DNA from: Planctomycetes bacterium TMED75
GTDB taxonomy: Bacteria > Planctomycetota > Phycisphaerae > Phycisphaerales > SM1A02
Direction: 5' to 3'
Assembly: GCA_002171655.1 (NCBI GenBank)
Contig: NHEC01000053.1
Span: 1-34,262 of the forward strand
Length of the DNA stretch: 34,262 nucleotides
Shown here: positions 16,602 through 25,162 of the stretch, one piece after another
How the letters are laid out: each line of letters starts with the position of its first letter
Numbering within the stretch: position 1 is the stretch's first letter
Notes under the pieces: generated by a model
Told to the model about the DNA's origin: nothing
Database searches by the model: none
Seen by the model: the letters and a program-made list of their open reading frames with translations, nothing else
Made by a program: the position numbers and the translations under genes

Positions 16602-18164
16602 TCATTCCGGAATCGGAGTCGTCTTGATGTCCGCCGAATGACGGACCTCCACGGTCCACTCGACGACCGTGGGCTCGGCATCCGGGCCTCCAGCGGGCAG
16701 TTCCAGCGCCCAGCGCAGCTGACCGGTGTCCTCGCGAACTTCCATCGTCGGACTGCTGGGTTCGGTCACGCGGATCTCTATGTCTCCACTCGATGAGGTC
16801 GGCAACCGATCTTCGAGCAGAAGTTCCAAGGCTTCATTCTCGAGATTGCGAACGGTGATTCGAAATCGAAGCTGGGTGAGTCGCCCTCCGTTGAGGAGTC
16901 CGGTTCTGATGCTGCGGCGCTCGAGGAGTTCCCGTTCGACCTGGATATTCGGTCGCAGGCCCCAGGAGACCATGAACGAGGCTCCGGCAGGCACCTGTTC
17001 GATTTCGGTCCTGCCAATCATGACCCCTCCCTGGTGGAGGTTGACCGGTGCCTGGGAAATCCTCTGATCGGTCTCGTTGCGCAGGCGACTCTGCACATGG
17101 CAGCTGGAGTCGATGAGTGGGCGGGCGAGGTACTGCAGGGAGCAGGCGGTCTGGAATCGTTCAATCAGAAGCGCCTTGCTCTGGTTGTGTTCCAGTGTGA
17201 CCGGTCTGGGCAGTTGGTGGAACGCCTCCAAGTTGGTGCCCTGGAAGATCGAACTCCGGTCATCAACGACCGCTTGCGGCGAATCCTGTTCCAGCACCTC
17301 GATGATGGCCGGATCGAGGGGTGGCAGTACCTGGAAGTCTCGGGTCTGCACGGTGGAAAGAGTCATGTCGACTTCATTCCAGTCACGAGTGGTGTCGTTT
17401 CTGATGCGTGCCAGCAGCGACACTTCCGCAGTCACCCCGTCAGAGTCGCGGGTGATGCTGAGTTCCTGGGACCAGCCTGCGTCTTCCAGAAAACGACTGG
17501 CAATCAGTTCGGCCGGTCCTTCAGAGTCTGCCTCCACGAGCAGTCGTGCTTGAAGTTGGGGCGTTCCGGATTGAAGCACCAGATGACGTTTCTCGAGCTC
17601 TGCAAGTTCCTCGCGCAATGCCTCCCGCCGAGTCTCACGGCGCCGGAGTTCCGTCGAGATTTCACGTCGTTGGGTGGTGAGAAACTCATACAGTTGCGTC
17701 GCGGAGTCCGGATCCGCGAGGTCCACTTGTTCGGCCATCGTCCGACCCATCACTTCCAGCGTCGAAAGATCAGATTGACTCTCGTTGACGAGCGCCTCCG
17801 CCGCACGTACCTCGAGTGAAGCCTCCGCAAGCGCGCGTTGGGAACCCTCAATCTGCTCGGGGGTGGCAGGCTTAGCCACCCTTCGAAGCGAGTGTTCAAG
17901 AAGGCGGCATCCCAGGGTCGTGAACCGATAGCTTGAGAACAGCAGGGGGGTGTCCTCCTTCAGTTCTGAATTCAGTACCAGGGTCACCTCGGATCCTCCG
18001 CGAGGGAGGTCCAGCCGGGTGCGATGGGTGCTCAGCGCTCCTTCGGGGTAGAGCGTGATTTCGCTGATCGGACACTCGATCTGAAGAGTTCGTTCCTGTG
18101 CACCGGTTCCTGCGGTCAGCCACCCGATCAACAGCAGGCTCAAGAGGGCACTCACGCGTGTCAT
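16602..18164 (-). CDS. Exported DUF4139-domain protein
   Basis: This 520-residue protein matches the DUF4139/mucoidy-inhibitor-like family. Its N-terminal part is beta-rich (ITLYPEGALSTHRTRLDLPRG), followed by a long coiled coil at about 110-200 and the C-terminal DUF4139 region with ARIRNDTTRDWNEVDMTLST. A signal peptide follows the start (MTRVSALLSLLLIGWLTAG), so it is exported. ATG 18164 is chosen because GGAG lies seven bases upstream; a TTG at 18194 would overlap the previous stop. It begins 26 bases after glutamate dehydrogenase in the same direction and is likely co-transcribed. The biochemical role of the family is not established. Confidence 0.82.
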   Translation of the reverse strand: MTRVSALLSLLLIGWLTAGTGAQERTLQIECPISEITLYPEGALSTHRTRLDLPRGGSEVTLVLNSELKEDTPLLFSSYRFTTLGCRLLEHSLRRVAKPATPEQIEGSQRALAEASLEVRAAEALVNESQSDLSTLEVMGRTMAEQVDLADPDSATQLYEFLTTQRREISTELRRRETRREALREELAELEKRHLVLQSGTPQLQARLLVEADSEGPAELIASRFLEDAGWSQELSITRDSDGVTAEVSLLARIRNDTTRDWNEVDMTLSTVQTRDFQVLPPLDPAIIEVLEQDSPQAVVDDRSSIFQGTNLEAFHQLPRPVTLEHNQSKALLIERFQTACSLQYLARPLIDSSCHVQSRLRNETDQRISQAPVNLHQGGVMIGRTEIEQVPAGASFMVSWGLRPNIQVERELLERRSIRTGLLNGGRLTQLRFRITVRNLENEALELLLEDRLPTSSSGDIEIRVTEPSSPTMEVREDTGQLRWALELPAGGPDAEPTVVEWTVEVRHSADIKTTPIPE

Positions 18165-18190
18165 GGGCAGTCTCCAGATTCTGGTCGAGT

Positions 18191-21142
18191 TCAACCCTCT
18201 CGAAGGAGTGCGCTGGTGCCGCCCCGCTCCAGCAGGTCCGCGATGCGTTCTGCATCCTTGAGCCCACTGCCGCGGACGATTCGAACCAGTTGTTCCACGT
18301 CGCCGTCCTTGCGGAGGTAGCTCGCGGCCATTTCCGAGATGATTTCCGGTTCCATGGACGCGAAGAAGTCGATTCCCTCGCGATAGACGATCGCAGTGAC
18401 CAGCTTGCAGGCGATGAGTCGTGCGAGGTAGGCCGCTGGCAGCTCCGAGGCGATGTCCTGTCCGACTTCACCACACAGGACATCCGGGAAGTGGCTGTGC
18501 ACCAGACTGCGTGCCAGGACCTCATCGGCTTCCGACCAGCCGGACATGCCGTCTTCGACGGCATCGGCTGCGGAGTTGATCACACGGCTGAGTCGAACAC
18601 TGATCTCCGGCAGCGGCATGCACGGATGGCGTTTCTGTTCGTTCACCAGAAGATTGGCTTCATCGCGTGCGAGGACCCGCAGTCGGTCGAGTACCTGTTC
18701 GACGAATGATTTCTTGATCCGCATGAATGCCGATTCATCGAGCAGCATGCACCCGGCCACTTCGAGGCTCGAGCAAATCACCCCGCACTTGTTGGCGGAG
18801 GAGTCCTTGATGATTGTCACGCCCTCTGCACTCAGTCGTTCTCGAGCTTCGGGGGTCAGGAACAGGTTCGCACCCTCGACGATGAGTGAACTGCTGGGGG
18901 ATCCGTCTTCACAGATGAATTCACGCCAGTTGTGCTTGTGGATGGTCGCCGGTCGTCCACCGCAGGGGACGAAGGCATCCGCCACCACCCGGTTGTGCAT
19001 GGTGTTGCGCAGCAGGAAACCATCGGATTCATCCAGGGTGGAGATCTTGCCTCGCTTGCCCAGCTTGCGAGGATCGAATTCACCGATCGCCTTCTCCTCC
19101 TCGACCAGTCGGAGGAGTTCGGTGTGGTCGAGTCCGTCGGGATCCTCGCCGCAGCCGGAGCCGTCGGCGATACCCACGATCCTGGCGTTGGCTCCATAGT
19201 CGCGGTTGAGGATCTTGATCATGTTGCCAGCCACGTCGCCGTCGGGGCCGCCGGTGATCTTGACCGTGAAGGGGTCCTTGGTCGGGTCGATCTCCATCGA
19301 CCGCAGGAAGGTCTCCAGGAAAACGTTGACGCCTTCGCTGGTCACTCCGTAGCGCTTGTGGTTGATGCCGGCTCCGGGCTTGGAACTGATGAACGCGGTG
19401 GGCATCGGATAGTCGCGCATCTGGGCGCGTCGCACCATCCATTCGATGTGGCTGGGGAGGATGTTCTCGTCGGGGCCCAGGTAGATCAGCTCCGGCTTGC
19501 CGAAGTGATCGACCACCAGGGAGCGAGTCGCCTCGTCGGGAGAGATCAAGTCGAGGATGCAGTCCACGAAGCTTTTCACGCAACGGTCGATCCCGGCATC
19601 GGGTTCCACGAGGATGGCGGCCTTGGCCCCGCCTTCGGGAATATCCTTGTTCTTCAAGTGCTGAGCGAAGCTCAGTCCGTAGGCTTCATCGTAGAGCCGT
19701 TCGCTTTCCCGGCCGTGTTGGAAGCTGGTTCGGGGCTTGACCACACGAAGTCCGCCGCGCGCGATGTCCTGGAACCGGATGTGGAATCCGTCGAAGCCCC
19801 GGCCGTGCACGTAGAACACTCCGTAGGGCAGTTCCGGACGAAGCTCGTTCATGAGCACTCGGGGGTCGAGTCGGAGTGCGAGGCCGAACCGGTTCGGCAG
19901 GAAGTAATTGGTGCGAAGGGTCGCTTCCACGGCGTCGACCAGGGTCAGGAGCGTGGTGCGGCCGGCTTCTGAATCGACTTCTCGTTCGATCTGTTCACGA
20001 ATCTTCGTGCCATCACGTCGCAGCTGCTTCTCGCCCGCGGCATTGGTCGGGTTGAATCGATCCATGAAGAGTTGTGTGATCTGTCGGGAGATTCCCATCG
20101 ACGCCTCGGCCCGGCTGAGAATTCGTTCCCGGGTGAAGGCGAATTCGTTGCGAGGGCAAAGCACCTGGTGGGCAAGGTGGCAAAGTCCGAGGATCAGCTC
20201 CGCCTCATCGACGCCAAGTCCGGGATGTCGCTGGGAGAGGTTGAGGACTCCGAAGTGAACCCACTTGATCCGACGCAGGTCGTTGCTCAGGGATTTCCAG
20301 AGCTTGCTGCTGCGGTCGATTGATTCTCCCTCGGGGTCCTCGATGATGAATCCCACGAAGGTCACCGAGCCGTGGGGAGCATCCTTGACGATGTCGAGGT
20401 AGGCGCGGTGGATGTTGAGACCGTAGGCCGCGATGACGTTCGCGCATCGCTCGAGCGTGGTTCGGGTCCGGGCATTGGCCATTGCAATCGTGATGCGGGA
20501 ATGTTTTTCGTCGGCCTTCTCCTGCTCGATCTCGACCTCGCCAGAATCGGTTCCACTGGAACCGGTGTACAGTCGATAATGCTTTGAGATCCTCAAGGGG
20601 GTCAGGGTCTTGACGTAATCAGCGGTGCATCCCTCGAAATACGAACGAATCTGTTGCTCGGTCCACTCGGGCGCATGATCCCGAGCGTAGGCAAGTGTCG
20701 CCTCGAGTTTTTCAATCTGTTCCGGATCTGATGAATCAAACGGATCCTGCTTGCCGAACTCGAAGGTGTCCAGCACCAACGATCCGTCTGCGGCGCTGTG
20801 GATCGTCGCACTTCGCAGGGACTGTTCCAATGGAAGTTCGGAAACGATCTCCGCCAGGATTCCGGGGTGATTCGAGGGGCGCATCGCAGTCCACATCCGC
20901 CCGTCTTCACTGCGCATCGTGATTTCCAGAGGTCCGCCTGATGCCCGGAGTGCGATGATCGTTCTCAGGTGAGAAAGCTGCACTTCGGGTTCGGTGTCCT
21001 GAAAATACATGCGTGGCATTGCCTGCAGGAACCAAGGGACGACTTCTTCAGCGGTTTCGCGGTAGTCGTGAAGAAGCTCCTTGAGCAGGGGCTCCGAATC
21101 GGTCGGGATGCTGTCCGATAGGTTGCTGAGGTCGGTGCGCAT
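18191..21142 (-). CDS. gdh: Large NAD-type glutamate dehydrogenase
   Basis: This 983-residue protein belongs to the large NAD-dependent glutamate dehydrogenases, which oxidatively deaminate glutamate to 2-oxoglutarate. The N-terminal half has two ACT-like segments (about 82-130, with NHPGILAEIVSELP; about 215-270), likely regulatory. The catalytic half has ARGGLRVV (461-468), the conserved QHLKNKDIPEGGAKAAI (494-510) and a Rossmann motif GDVAGNMIKILNRDYGA (635-651). It is nearer the 115-kDa class than the 180-kDa class. The frame is open about 100 residues further upstream, but that stretch has no family character, so ATG 21142 is a best guess; no Shine-Dalgarno is evident. It is followed by the DUF4139 gene and is divergent from ribF. 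Confidence 0.87.
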   Translation of the reverse strand: MRTDLSNLSDSIPTDSEPLLKELLHDYRETAEEVVPWFLQAMPRMYFQDTEPEVQLSHLRTIIALRASGGPLEITMRSEDGRMWTAMRPSNHPGILAEIVSELPLEQSLRSATIHSAADGSLVLDTFEFGKQDPFDSSDPEQIEKLEATLAYARDHAPEWTEQQIRSYFEGCTADYVKTLTPLRISKHYRLYTGSSGTDSGEVEIEQEKADEKHSRITIAMANARTRTTLERCANVIAAYGLNIHRAYLDIVKDAPHGSVTFVGFIIEDPEGESIDRSSKLWKSLSNDLRRIKWVHFGVLNLSQRHPGLGVDEAELILGLCHLAHQVLCPRNEFAFTRERILSRAEASMGISRQITQLFMDRFNPTNAAGEKQLRRDGTKIREQIEREVDSEAGRTTLLTLVDAVEATLRTNYFLPNRFGLALRLDPRVLMNELRPELPYGVFYVHGRGFDGFHIRFQDIARGGLRVVKPRTSFQHGRESERLYDEAYGLSFAQHLKNKDIPEGGAKAAILVEPDAGIDRCVKSFVDCILDLISPDEATRSLVVDHFGKPELIYLGPDENILPSHIEWMVRRAQMRDYPMPTAFISSKPGAGINHKRYGVTSEGVNVFLETFLRSMEIDPTKDPFTVKITGGPDGDVAGNMIKILNRDYGANARIVGIADGSGCGEDPDGLDHTELLRLVEEEKAIGEFDPRKLGKRGKISTLDESDGFLLRNTMHNRVVADAFVPCGGRPATIHKHNWREFICEDGSPSSSLIVEGANLFLTPEARERLSAEGVTIIKDSSANKCGVICSSLEVAGCMLLDESAFMRIKKSFVEQVLDRLRVLARDEANLLVNEQKRHPCMPLPEISVRLSRVINSAADAVEDGMSGWSEADEVLARSLVHSHFPDVLCGEVGQDIASELPAAYLARLIACKLVTAIVYREGIDFFASMEPEIISEMAASYLRKDGDVEQLVRIVRGSGLKDAERIADLLERGGTSALLREG

Positions 21143-21470
21143 TTGGAAATTGGGCCCATGAGTGAACAGGTGCGTACGGCGACTTGGCCAGGTTGGCATT
21201 CTTGCATGAGATTGCTGAAAAGGGGGATCAGTTTCCCAGTGATTACGAAGTTCCTGAAGGTTCCTGGATTCAAAATTAAATGCGGGCCGCCGAGGTTCCC
21301 GGCTTCCGGGGGATCGACTCCGGATGCCGGTGGGCAGGTGGCAAAAATTACTGGACCTGCAGGGGGAAAGATCGACGAGATCAAGCCTCCTTCTGCGTGA
21401 TCCCCTACGATCGGAGAGTCCGGTAGCCCCGGAACCCGCCCCTTGAAGCACTTCATGGAATCAAACTCGG
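21143..21470. promoter_or_regulatory. gdh-ribF divergent intergenic region with an AT-rich island and TTCC repeats
   Basis: This 328-base region has no convincing gene. An AT-rich island at 21265-21281 contains TTTAAT on the minus strand, a possible -10 box for gdh with a leader of about 130 bases. Next to it GTTCCT occurs at 21250-21255 and 21260-21265, exactly one helical turn apart, with GTTCCC at 21295-21300. For ribF, TACGAT at 21406-21411 is a possible -10 box. No -35 boxes are recognisable. Confidence 0.35.
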
Positions 21471-22373
21471 ATGAGCTCCCTGACCATCGGTAATTTCGAC
21501 GGCGTCCACCTCGGCCATCGCCGCCTGGTGGAACGAGCCAGGACCCTGGCCCCTGACGGAACGGTGACCGTGGTTACGTTCGAACCTCATCCCGCCATGA
21601 TTCTGGATTCTCGCCGGTGTCCCCCTCGTCTGACGTCCTCGGAAATGCGCCGCACGCTCCTCGAGGAACTTGGCGTGGATCAGGTGATCGAACTGGAACC
21701 GACTCCGCAGCTGCTCGAACTGGATGGTGAGGCGTTCATCAAGCGGCTGCGCTCGACCCAGGAGTTCAACGTGGTGGTGGAAGGCAGTGATTTCCGCTTC
21801 GGTCGGGGCCGAAGCGACGGGATCACCCAGCTGCAGTCAATCGGTCTGCGAATGGGCTTCGAGGTGGATGTGGTCGAGGACGTTTCAGTCACCTTGGAGG
21901 ACCGCACGCTGCTGGATGTCCGCTCGACCGCGATCCGCTGGTTGCTGGCCCGCGGCCGGGTGGTTGATGCGGCGATCGCGTTGGGTCGACCCCATCGAAT
22001 CACTTCAACGGTAGTCCAGGGCGATCAGCGTGGCCGCGACCTCGGGTACCCCACCGCGAACCTCGCTCCCGGTGAAGCGGTGCTTCCCGGTGATGGCGTC
22101 TATGCCGGTACGGCCCATCTGCCCGACGGCACCCGCTGCCTGGCGGCAATCAGCGTGGGAACCAAGCCGACCTTTGGTACCCACCAGCGCGTCTGCGAAG
22201 CGCACCTGATTGATCACGAGGCTCCGTTGGACGACTACGGTTGGGCGATCCAACTTGAATTCAATCGCTTTCTTCATCGCCAGTTCGCCTTCGATGGTGT
22301 CGCGCCGCTGATCGAGCGCATGCGACGCGATTGTGACGACGCTCGTTTCTTTTCCCAAGGACTTCATGCCTGA
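21471..22373 (+). CDS. ribF: Bifunctional riboflavin kinase/FAD synthetase RibF
   Basis: RibF makes FMN from riboflavin and then FAD, both with ATP. The nucleotidyl-transferase signature GNFDGVHLGH is at residues 7-16. FRFGRGRSDG belongs to the FAD synthetase domain. The flavokinase domain starts at about 180 with GRDLGYPTANL and PGDGVYAGTA. At 300 residues it is near normal length; the N-terminus is about 15 residues shorter than many homologues, but no in-frame start lies upstream. Its stop shares one base with the next ATG (TGATG), which implies coupling with the DHH phosphoesterase. Confidence 0.94.
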   Translation: MSSLTIGNFDGVHLGHRRLVERARTLAPDGTVTVVTFEPHPAMILDSRRCPPRLTSSEMRRTLLEELGVDQVIELEPTPQLLELDGEAFIKRLRSTQEFNVVVEGSDFRFGRGRSDGITQLQSIGLRMGFEVDVVEDVSVTLEDRTLLDVRSTAIRWLLARGRVVDAAIALGRPHRITSTVVQGDQRGRDLGYPTANLAPGEAVLPGDGVYAGTAHLPDGTRCLAAISVGTKPTFGTHQRVCEAHLIDHEAPLDDYGWAIQLEFNRFLHRQFAFDGVAPLIERMRRDCDDARFFSQGLHA

Positions 22374-23434
22374 TGACTGCATTCACCTACGAGACCACTG
22401 CCACCATCGATGCCATCGCCGAACGCATGCGCTCCGCACGAAAGGTTCTGGTGACCAGCCACGAGAAGCCTGATGGGGATGCCATCGGTTCCTGCGCCGC
22501 CGTTGCCCGGGCCCTGCGCGCCCTCGACATCGAGACCGATGTGTGGTTGCAGGGGGCGGTGACGCCAAATCTCGCGGCTTTGATCGAGGATCTTGCGCCC
22601 CATCTGGCGCCTCCGAAGCTTCCCGACGACGACTACGACCTGTGTGTGGTGGTCGATACCGGGGCGTGGACGCAGCTGGGGCCGCTTTCTGAATACCTGG
22701 CGACTCGTCGGGATTCGATCATCGGAATCGACCACCATCGTCGAGGTGACGACCTGGCCTCGATGCGGTTCGTCGATGCCAGTGCGGCGTCCTGTACGCA
22801 GGTGCTGGTTCCCCTCATCGATGCTCTGGGGGTCCCCCTGACCGAGGGAGGTACCGCAGCCGGATGGTTCTCGATCGCCGAGGCGATCATGCTGGGTTTG
22901 GCCACGGACACCGGGTGGTTCCGATTCGAGAGTTTCGATGCCTCGGGTTTCATCCTTGGGGCCCGCCTGCTGGAAGCTGGTGCGGACAAAAACCGACTGA
23001 TCCGGATGGTCGAGGAGTGCGACCGTCCACAGCGCATCCTGATGGCTGGACGAGCGCTCGCCTCGGCGCGCTTCCTGCATTCAGATCGGTGCGTACTCAT
23101 GGCCCTGGGTCAAGATGATTTCAAAGCGGTGGGGGCCCGGCCCGAAGAACTCTCTGGCATCGTGAATCAGCCGATGAGTGTTGCGGGCGTCGAAGTCTCT
23201 GTTCTGCTGACCCAGTCGGAACCGGGACGGGTCAAAGGCAGCTTTCGTTCCAAGCCCCCGATGGATCCCGGGTCGCCCCGATTCATCGACGTCAATCAGG
23301 TGGCGGCTTGCTTCGGCGGTGGTGGGCATATCCACGCAGCAGGAGCCCGCTTCGAGTCGACTCTCGAAGAAGTGATTGCAGAACTGGAAAGAACCCTGGG
23401 GTCCGCGCTTCAGGAAGCGGGGTTCACCGGCTGA
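22373..23434 (+). CDS. DHH/DHHA1 phosphoesterase (NrnA-like nanoRNase/pAp phosphatase)
   Basis: A 353-residue DHH-family phosphoesterase. The metal-binding motifs are HEKPDGDAIGS (30-40, with Asp34 and Asp36), VVDTG (93-97) and IGIDHHRR (118-124, the DHH-type motif). The C-terminal DHHA1 domain carries GGGGHIHAAG near 316-325, which binds substrate. Relatives degrade two- to five-base RNA fragments and dephosphorylate pAp. In many bacteria such a gene lies near ribF, truB and rbfA, which fits the one-base overlap with ribF here. The 3' end overlaps the convergent HMA lipoprotein gene by 25 bases. Confidence 0.9.
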   Translation: MTAFTYETTATIDAIAERMRSARKVLVTSHEKPDGDAIGSCAAVARALRALDIETDVWLQGAVTPNLAALIEDLAPHLAPPKLPDDDYDLCVVVDTGAWTQLGPLSEYLATRRDSIIGIDHHRRGDDLASMRFVDASAASCTQVLVPLIDALGVPLTEGGTAAGWFSIAEAIMLGLATDTGWFRFESFDASGFILGARLLEAGADKNRLIRMVEECDRPQRILMAGRALASARFLHSDRCVLMALGQDDFKAVGARPEELSGIVNQPMSVAGVEVSVLLTQSEPGRVKGSFRSKPPMDPGSPRFIDVNQVAACFGGGGHIHAAGARFESTLEEVIAELERTLGSALQEAGFTG

Positions 23435-23796
23435 TCGCCGGTTTCCACCGAAACGGTGTAGCCGAGCTTCTTGATGGTGTCTTCGACGTTCTTTTCCGCA
23501 TCAGGGTTCGAGAGTGCGACTGAGGCACTGCCCTTTTCGTAGGAAACGTCGCAGGAGACCACGCCGTTCACGGAGTCGACCTTGCTCTTGAGTGCGTTGG
23601 CGCATCCCTGACAGCTCATGCCCGTGACCTTCATGACCACGGTCTTGGTCACGGAGTTGTTGGCTTGAGTGGTCTCGGGTGTGGCGACCGCGGCAGTGGT
23701 CGTTTCTTCGCAGCTGCCGCCGCCGAAGAAGCAATCGCAACCACTTGCGAAGACACTGGTGAGGGCAAACATTCCAAGGAGTGTGGTGGTCTTCAT
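23410..23796 (-). CDS. Small lipoprotein with a heavy-metal-associated (HMA) domain
   Basis: This 128-residue protein begins with a lipoprotein signal ending in ASGC (Cys20). Next come a Cys-rich segment (DCFFGGGSC), a Thr/Ala linker, and an HMA domain at about 51-118 with the metal-binding GMSCQGC (Cys62 and Cys65). HMA domains usually bind Cu(I), or Zn and Cd, in the cytoplasm; here the domain would be tethered on the outer face of a membrane, which suggests periplasmic copper or metal capture. ATG 23796 is chosen over an earlier frame opening at 23898 because the lipoprotein signal follows it and AGGA lies about ten bases upstream. A TATACT box precedes it. It overlaps the convergent phosphoesterase gene by 25 bases. 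Confidence 0.85.
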   Translation of the reverse strand: MKTTTLLGMFALTSVFASGCDCFFGGGSCEETTTAAVATPETTQANNSVTKTVVMKVTGMSCQGCANALKSKVDSVNGVVSCDVSYEKGSASVALSNPDAEKNVEDTIKKLGYTVSVETGDQPVNPAS

Positions 23797-23839
23797 GGGG
23801 TGTAGTTCCTTATTTGGGGACGGACAATCGAGAATTCGG

Positions 23840-23861
23840 AGTATACCTGGGTCGGATACCC
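23840..23861 (-). promoter_or_regulatory. Predicted promoter -10 box and inverted repeat upstream of the HMA lipoprotein
   Basis: On the minus strand TATACT (23840-23845) is a near-consensus -10 box 43 bases before the ATG. Just upstream lies an inverted repeat GGGT-N5-ACCC (23849-23861), where a repressor could block the spacer. Copper-sensing CsoR operators use related GGGTA/TACCC half-sites, so metal regulation is possible but unproven. Confidence 0.35.
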
Positions 23862-23983
23862 GAGGCGCTGAATGGATCCGGTGAAAGTCTCCACTCAATA
23901 CAGTCTGACATAAGAATAGTTCTTTCTTCGGGAAATGAGACCTCTGAAACCAGTCTTTTTTCTTTGAAACCCCTGTTTTGAGC
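23862..23983. other. AT-rich spacer without a recognised gene
   Basis: This stretch between the membrane-protein stop and the HMA promoter is clearly richer in A and T than its surroundings. TGAAACC occurs twice, flanking a six-T run. A weak AGAC/GTCT stem followed by those Ts could act as a terminator on the plus strand. I see no coding potential. Confidence 0.3.
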
Positions 23984-25150
23984 TCAGGAGGCCGCCCGGC
24001 GTCCGGTGGCCCATACGATCAGGCACGCGAGCAACAGCAGAAGCGCCACGGCGAAGGGAACCCCCAGCGTCTTGTGGCCTATGAACGCGAGGTCATAAGC
24101 CACGGCACAGGGAAGCAGGACCACTCCAAAAAGCAGCAGTGGGCCAAGAGCTGATCGAACCGCGCCCAGGGGAGACATGAACAACAGGACATACCCCGGA
24201 AAGACCAGTCCGTAACAGCCCATGAATCGGAGGTAGGTGGCTTCATTGGCGCACCAGGGAAGGGTGCCCAGCAGAATACACGCCGCCGGGAGCAGCGCCG
24301 CCCAAGGCCAGTGAGCTGCACGGTCCTGGGCCGCACCGAGGCCTCCCAGCCAGGCTTCGCGCATGTGGACCGCAGTGGTGAAGGTGATCTGCAGAAGCAG
24401 TTGAACAACCACCAGCGCATTGACCACCAACCCACCGCCTGCTCCGTAGGCGACGGTGAAGAGGATGATCGGAAGAAACGTCACGCCGAACACCGCGAAG
24501 GTGTGTGGGCTGCCCGAGCGCAGCCTCGCTCGGTGGAAAGAGCCATCAAGCCACGGGCAGAGCAGGAAGCCAAAGATGATCGCCGGGGCCAGCGCGATGG
24601 TGTCGATGGTCTCCAGTGCACCCGACCAGGGGGGGTCGGCGAGGGTGCCGGGCCCGTAGGTGGCAAGAAACCCGATGAAGAGACCGATCGAGATCACCCA
24701 GCACAACACCCCCAGAGGCATCCAGACACGGTCGGGAAGCGCGGCGAGGAGGAGTGCCACCACCCAGATTCCCAACGCGATCAACGCCCCGGCGGTCCCA
24801 CCGGATTCGGGCATCAAACCACTCATGATCCACGCCACGAAGAAGAGCTGATAGGCGACGGTCACCGTCGAGAAGATCCTGATCGCCGGTCGGTAGCGGG
24901 TGAGCATGCGCCGCGAGGCAGCAGCGTCGAAGAGGTAGCCAAACGCCACAACCCCGAGGATGTTGGGAATGGCGAAGATCAGGAAACCGGGCCACCCGAG
25001 GTACTTCATCAGCACGATCGGCAGGAACAGGCCGATGCACCATGTCCAGCTGCTGGAGGTGTACAGTCCCCAGCCAAGCACACCGAGGGCCGAGGTGCGA
25101 CCGGGGGGTCCCGAGATCAGGTCCGCGTTTCGCAAGCTGTTGGACGACAT
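23984..25150 (-). CDS. Polytopic membrane protein, function unknown
   Basis: A 388-residue, very hydrophobic protein with about eleven predicted membrane segments from residue about 20 to the end. The first pair (SSSWTWCIGLFLPIVLMKYL, WPGFLIFAIPNILGVVAFGY) is loosely reminiscent of sodium:solute symporters, but I cannot assign it to a transporter family. The start ATG 25150 sits exactly six bases after TAGAAT, whose TAG is also the stop codon of the upstream DUF4442 gene. It may therefore be transcribed both with that gene and from its own leaderless promoter. Confidence 0.7.
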   Translation of the reverse strand: MSSNSLRNADLISGPPGRTSALGVLGWGLYTSSSWTWCIGLFLPIVLMKYLGWPGFLIFAIPNILGVVAFGYLFDAAASRRMLTRYRPAIRIFSTVTVAYQLFFVAWIMSGLMPESGGTAGALIALGIWVVALLLAALPDRVWMPLGVLCWVISIGLFIGFLATYGPGTLADPPWSGALETIDTIALAPAIIFGFLLCPWLDGSFHRARLRSGSPHTFAVFGVTFLPIILFTVAYGAGGGLVVNALVVVQLLLQITFTTAVHMREAWLGGLGAAQDRAAHWPWAALLPAACILLGTLPWCANEATYLRFMGCYGLVFPGYVLLFMSPLGAVRSALGPLLLFGVVLLPCAVAYDLAFIGHKTLGVPFAVALLLLLACLIVWATGRRAAS

Positions 25151-25156
25151 GCGGGG

Positions 25157-25162
25157 ATTCTA
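25157..25162 (-). promoter_or_regulatory. Putative -10 box overlapping the DUF4442 stop codon
   Basis: TAGAAT lies on the minus strand six bases before the membrane-protein ATG at 25150. Its first three bases are the stop codon of the upstream gene. It is one of the best consensus matches among the TANNNT-N6-start sites in the window. Confidence 0.45.

Noticed and set aside
21143-21451. N-terminal extension of glutamate dehydrogenase by about 100 residues
   Set aside because: The extension is Arg/Ser/Pro-rich without family similarity and would remove almost all intergenic DNA; an 85-codon plus-strand frame in the same place was rejected for the same reason.
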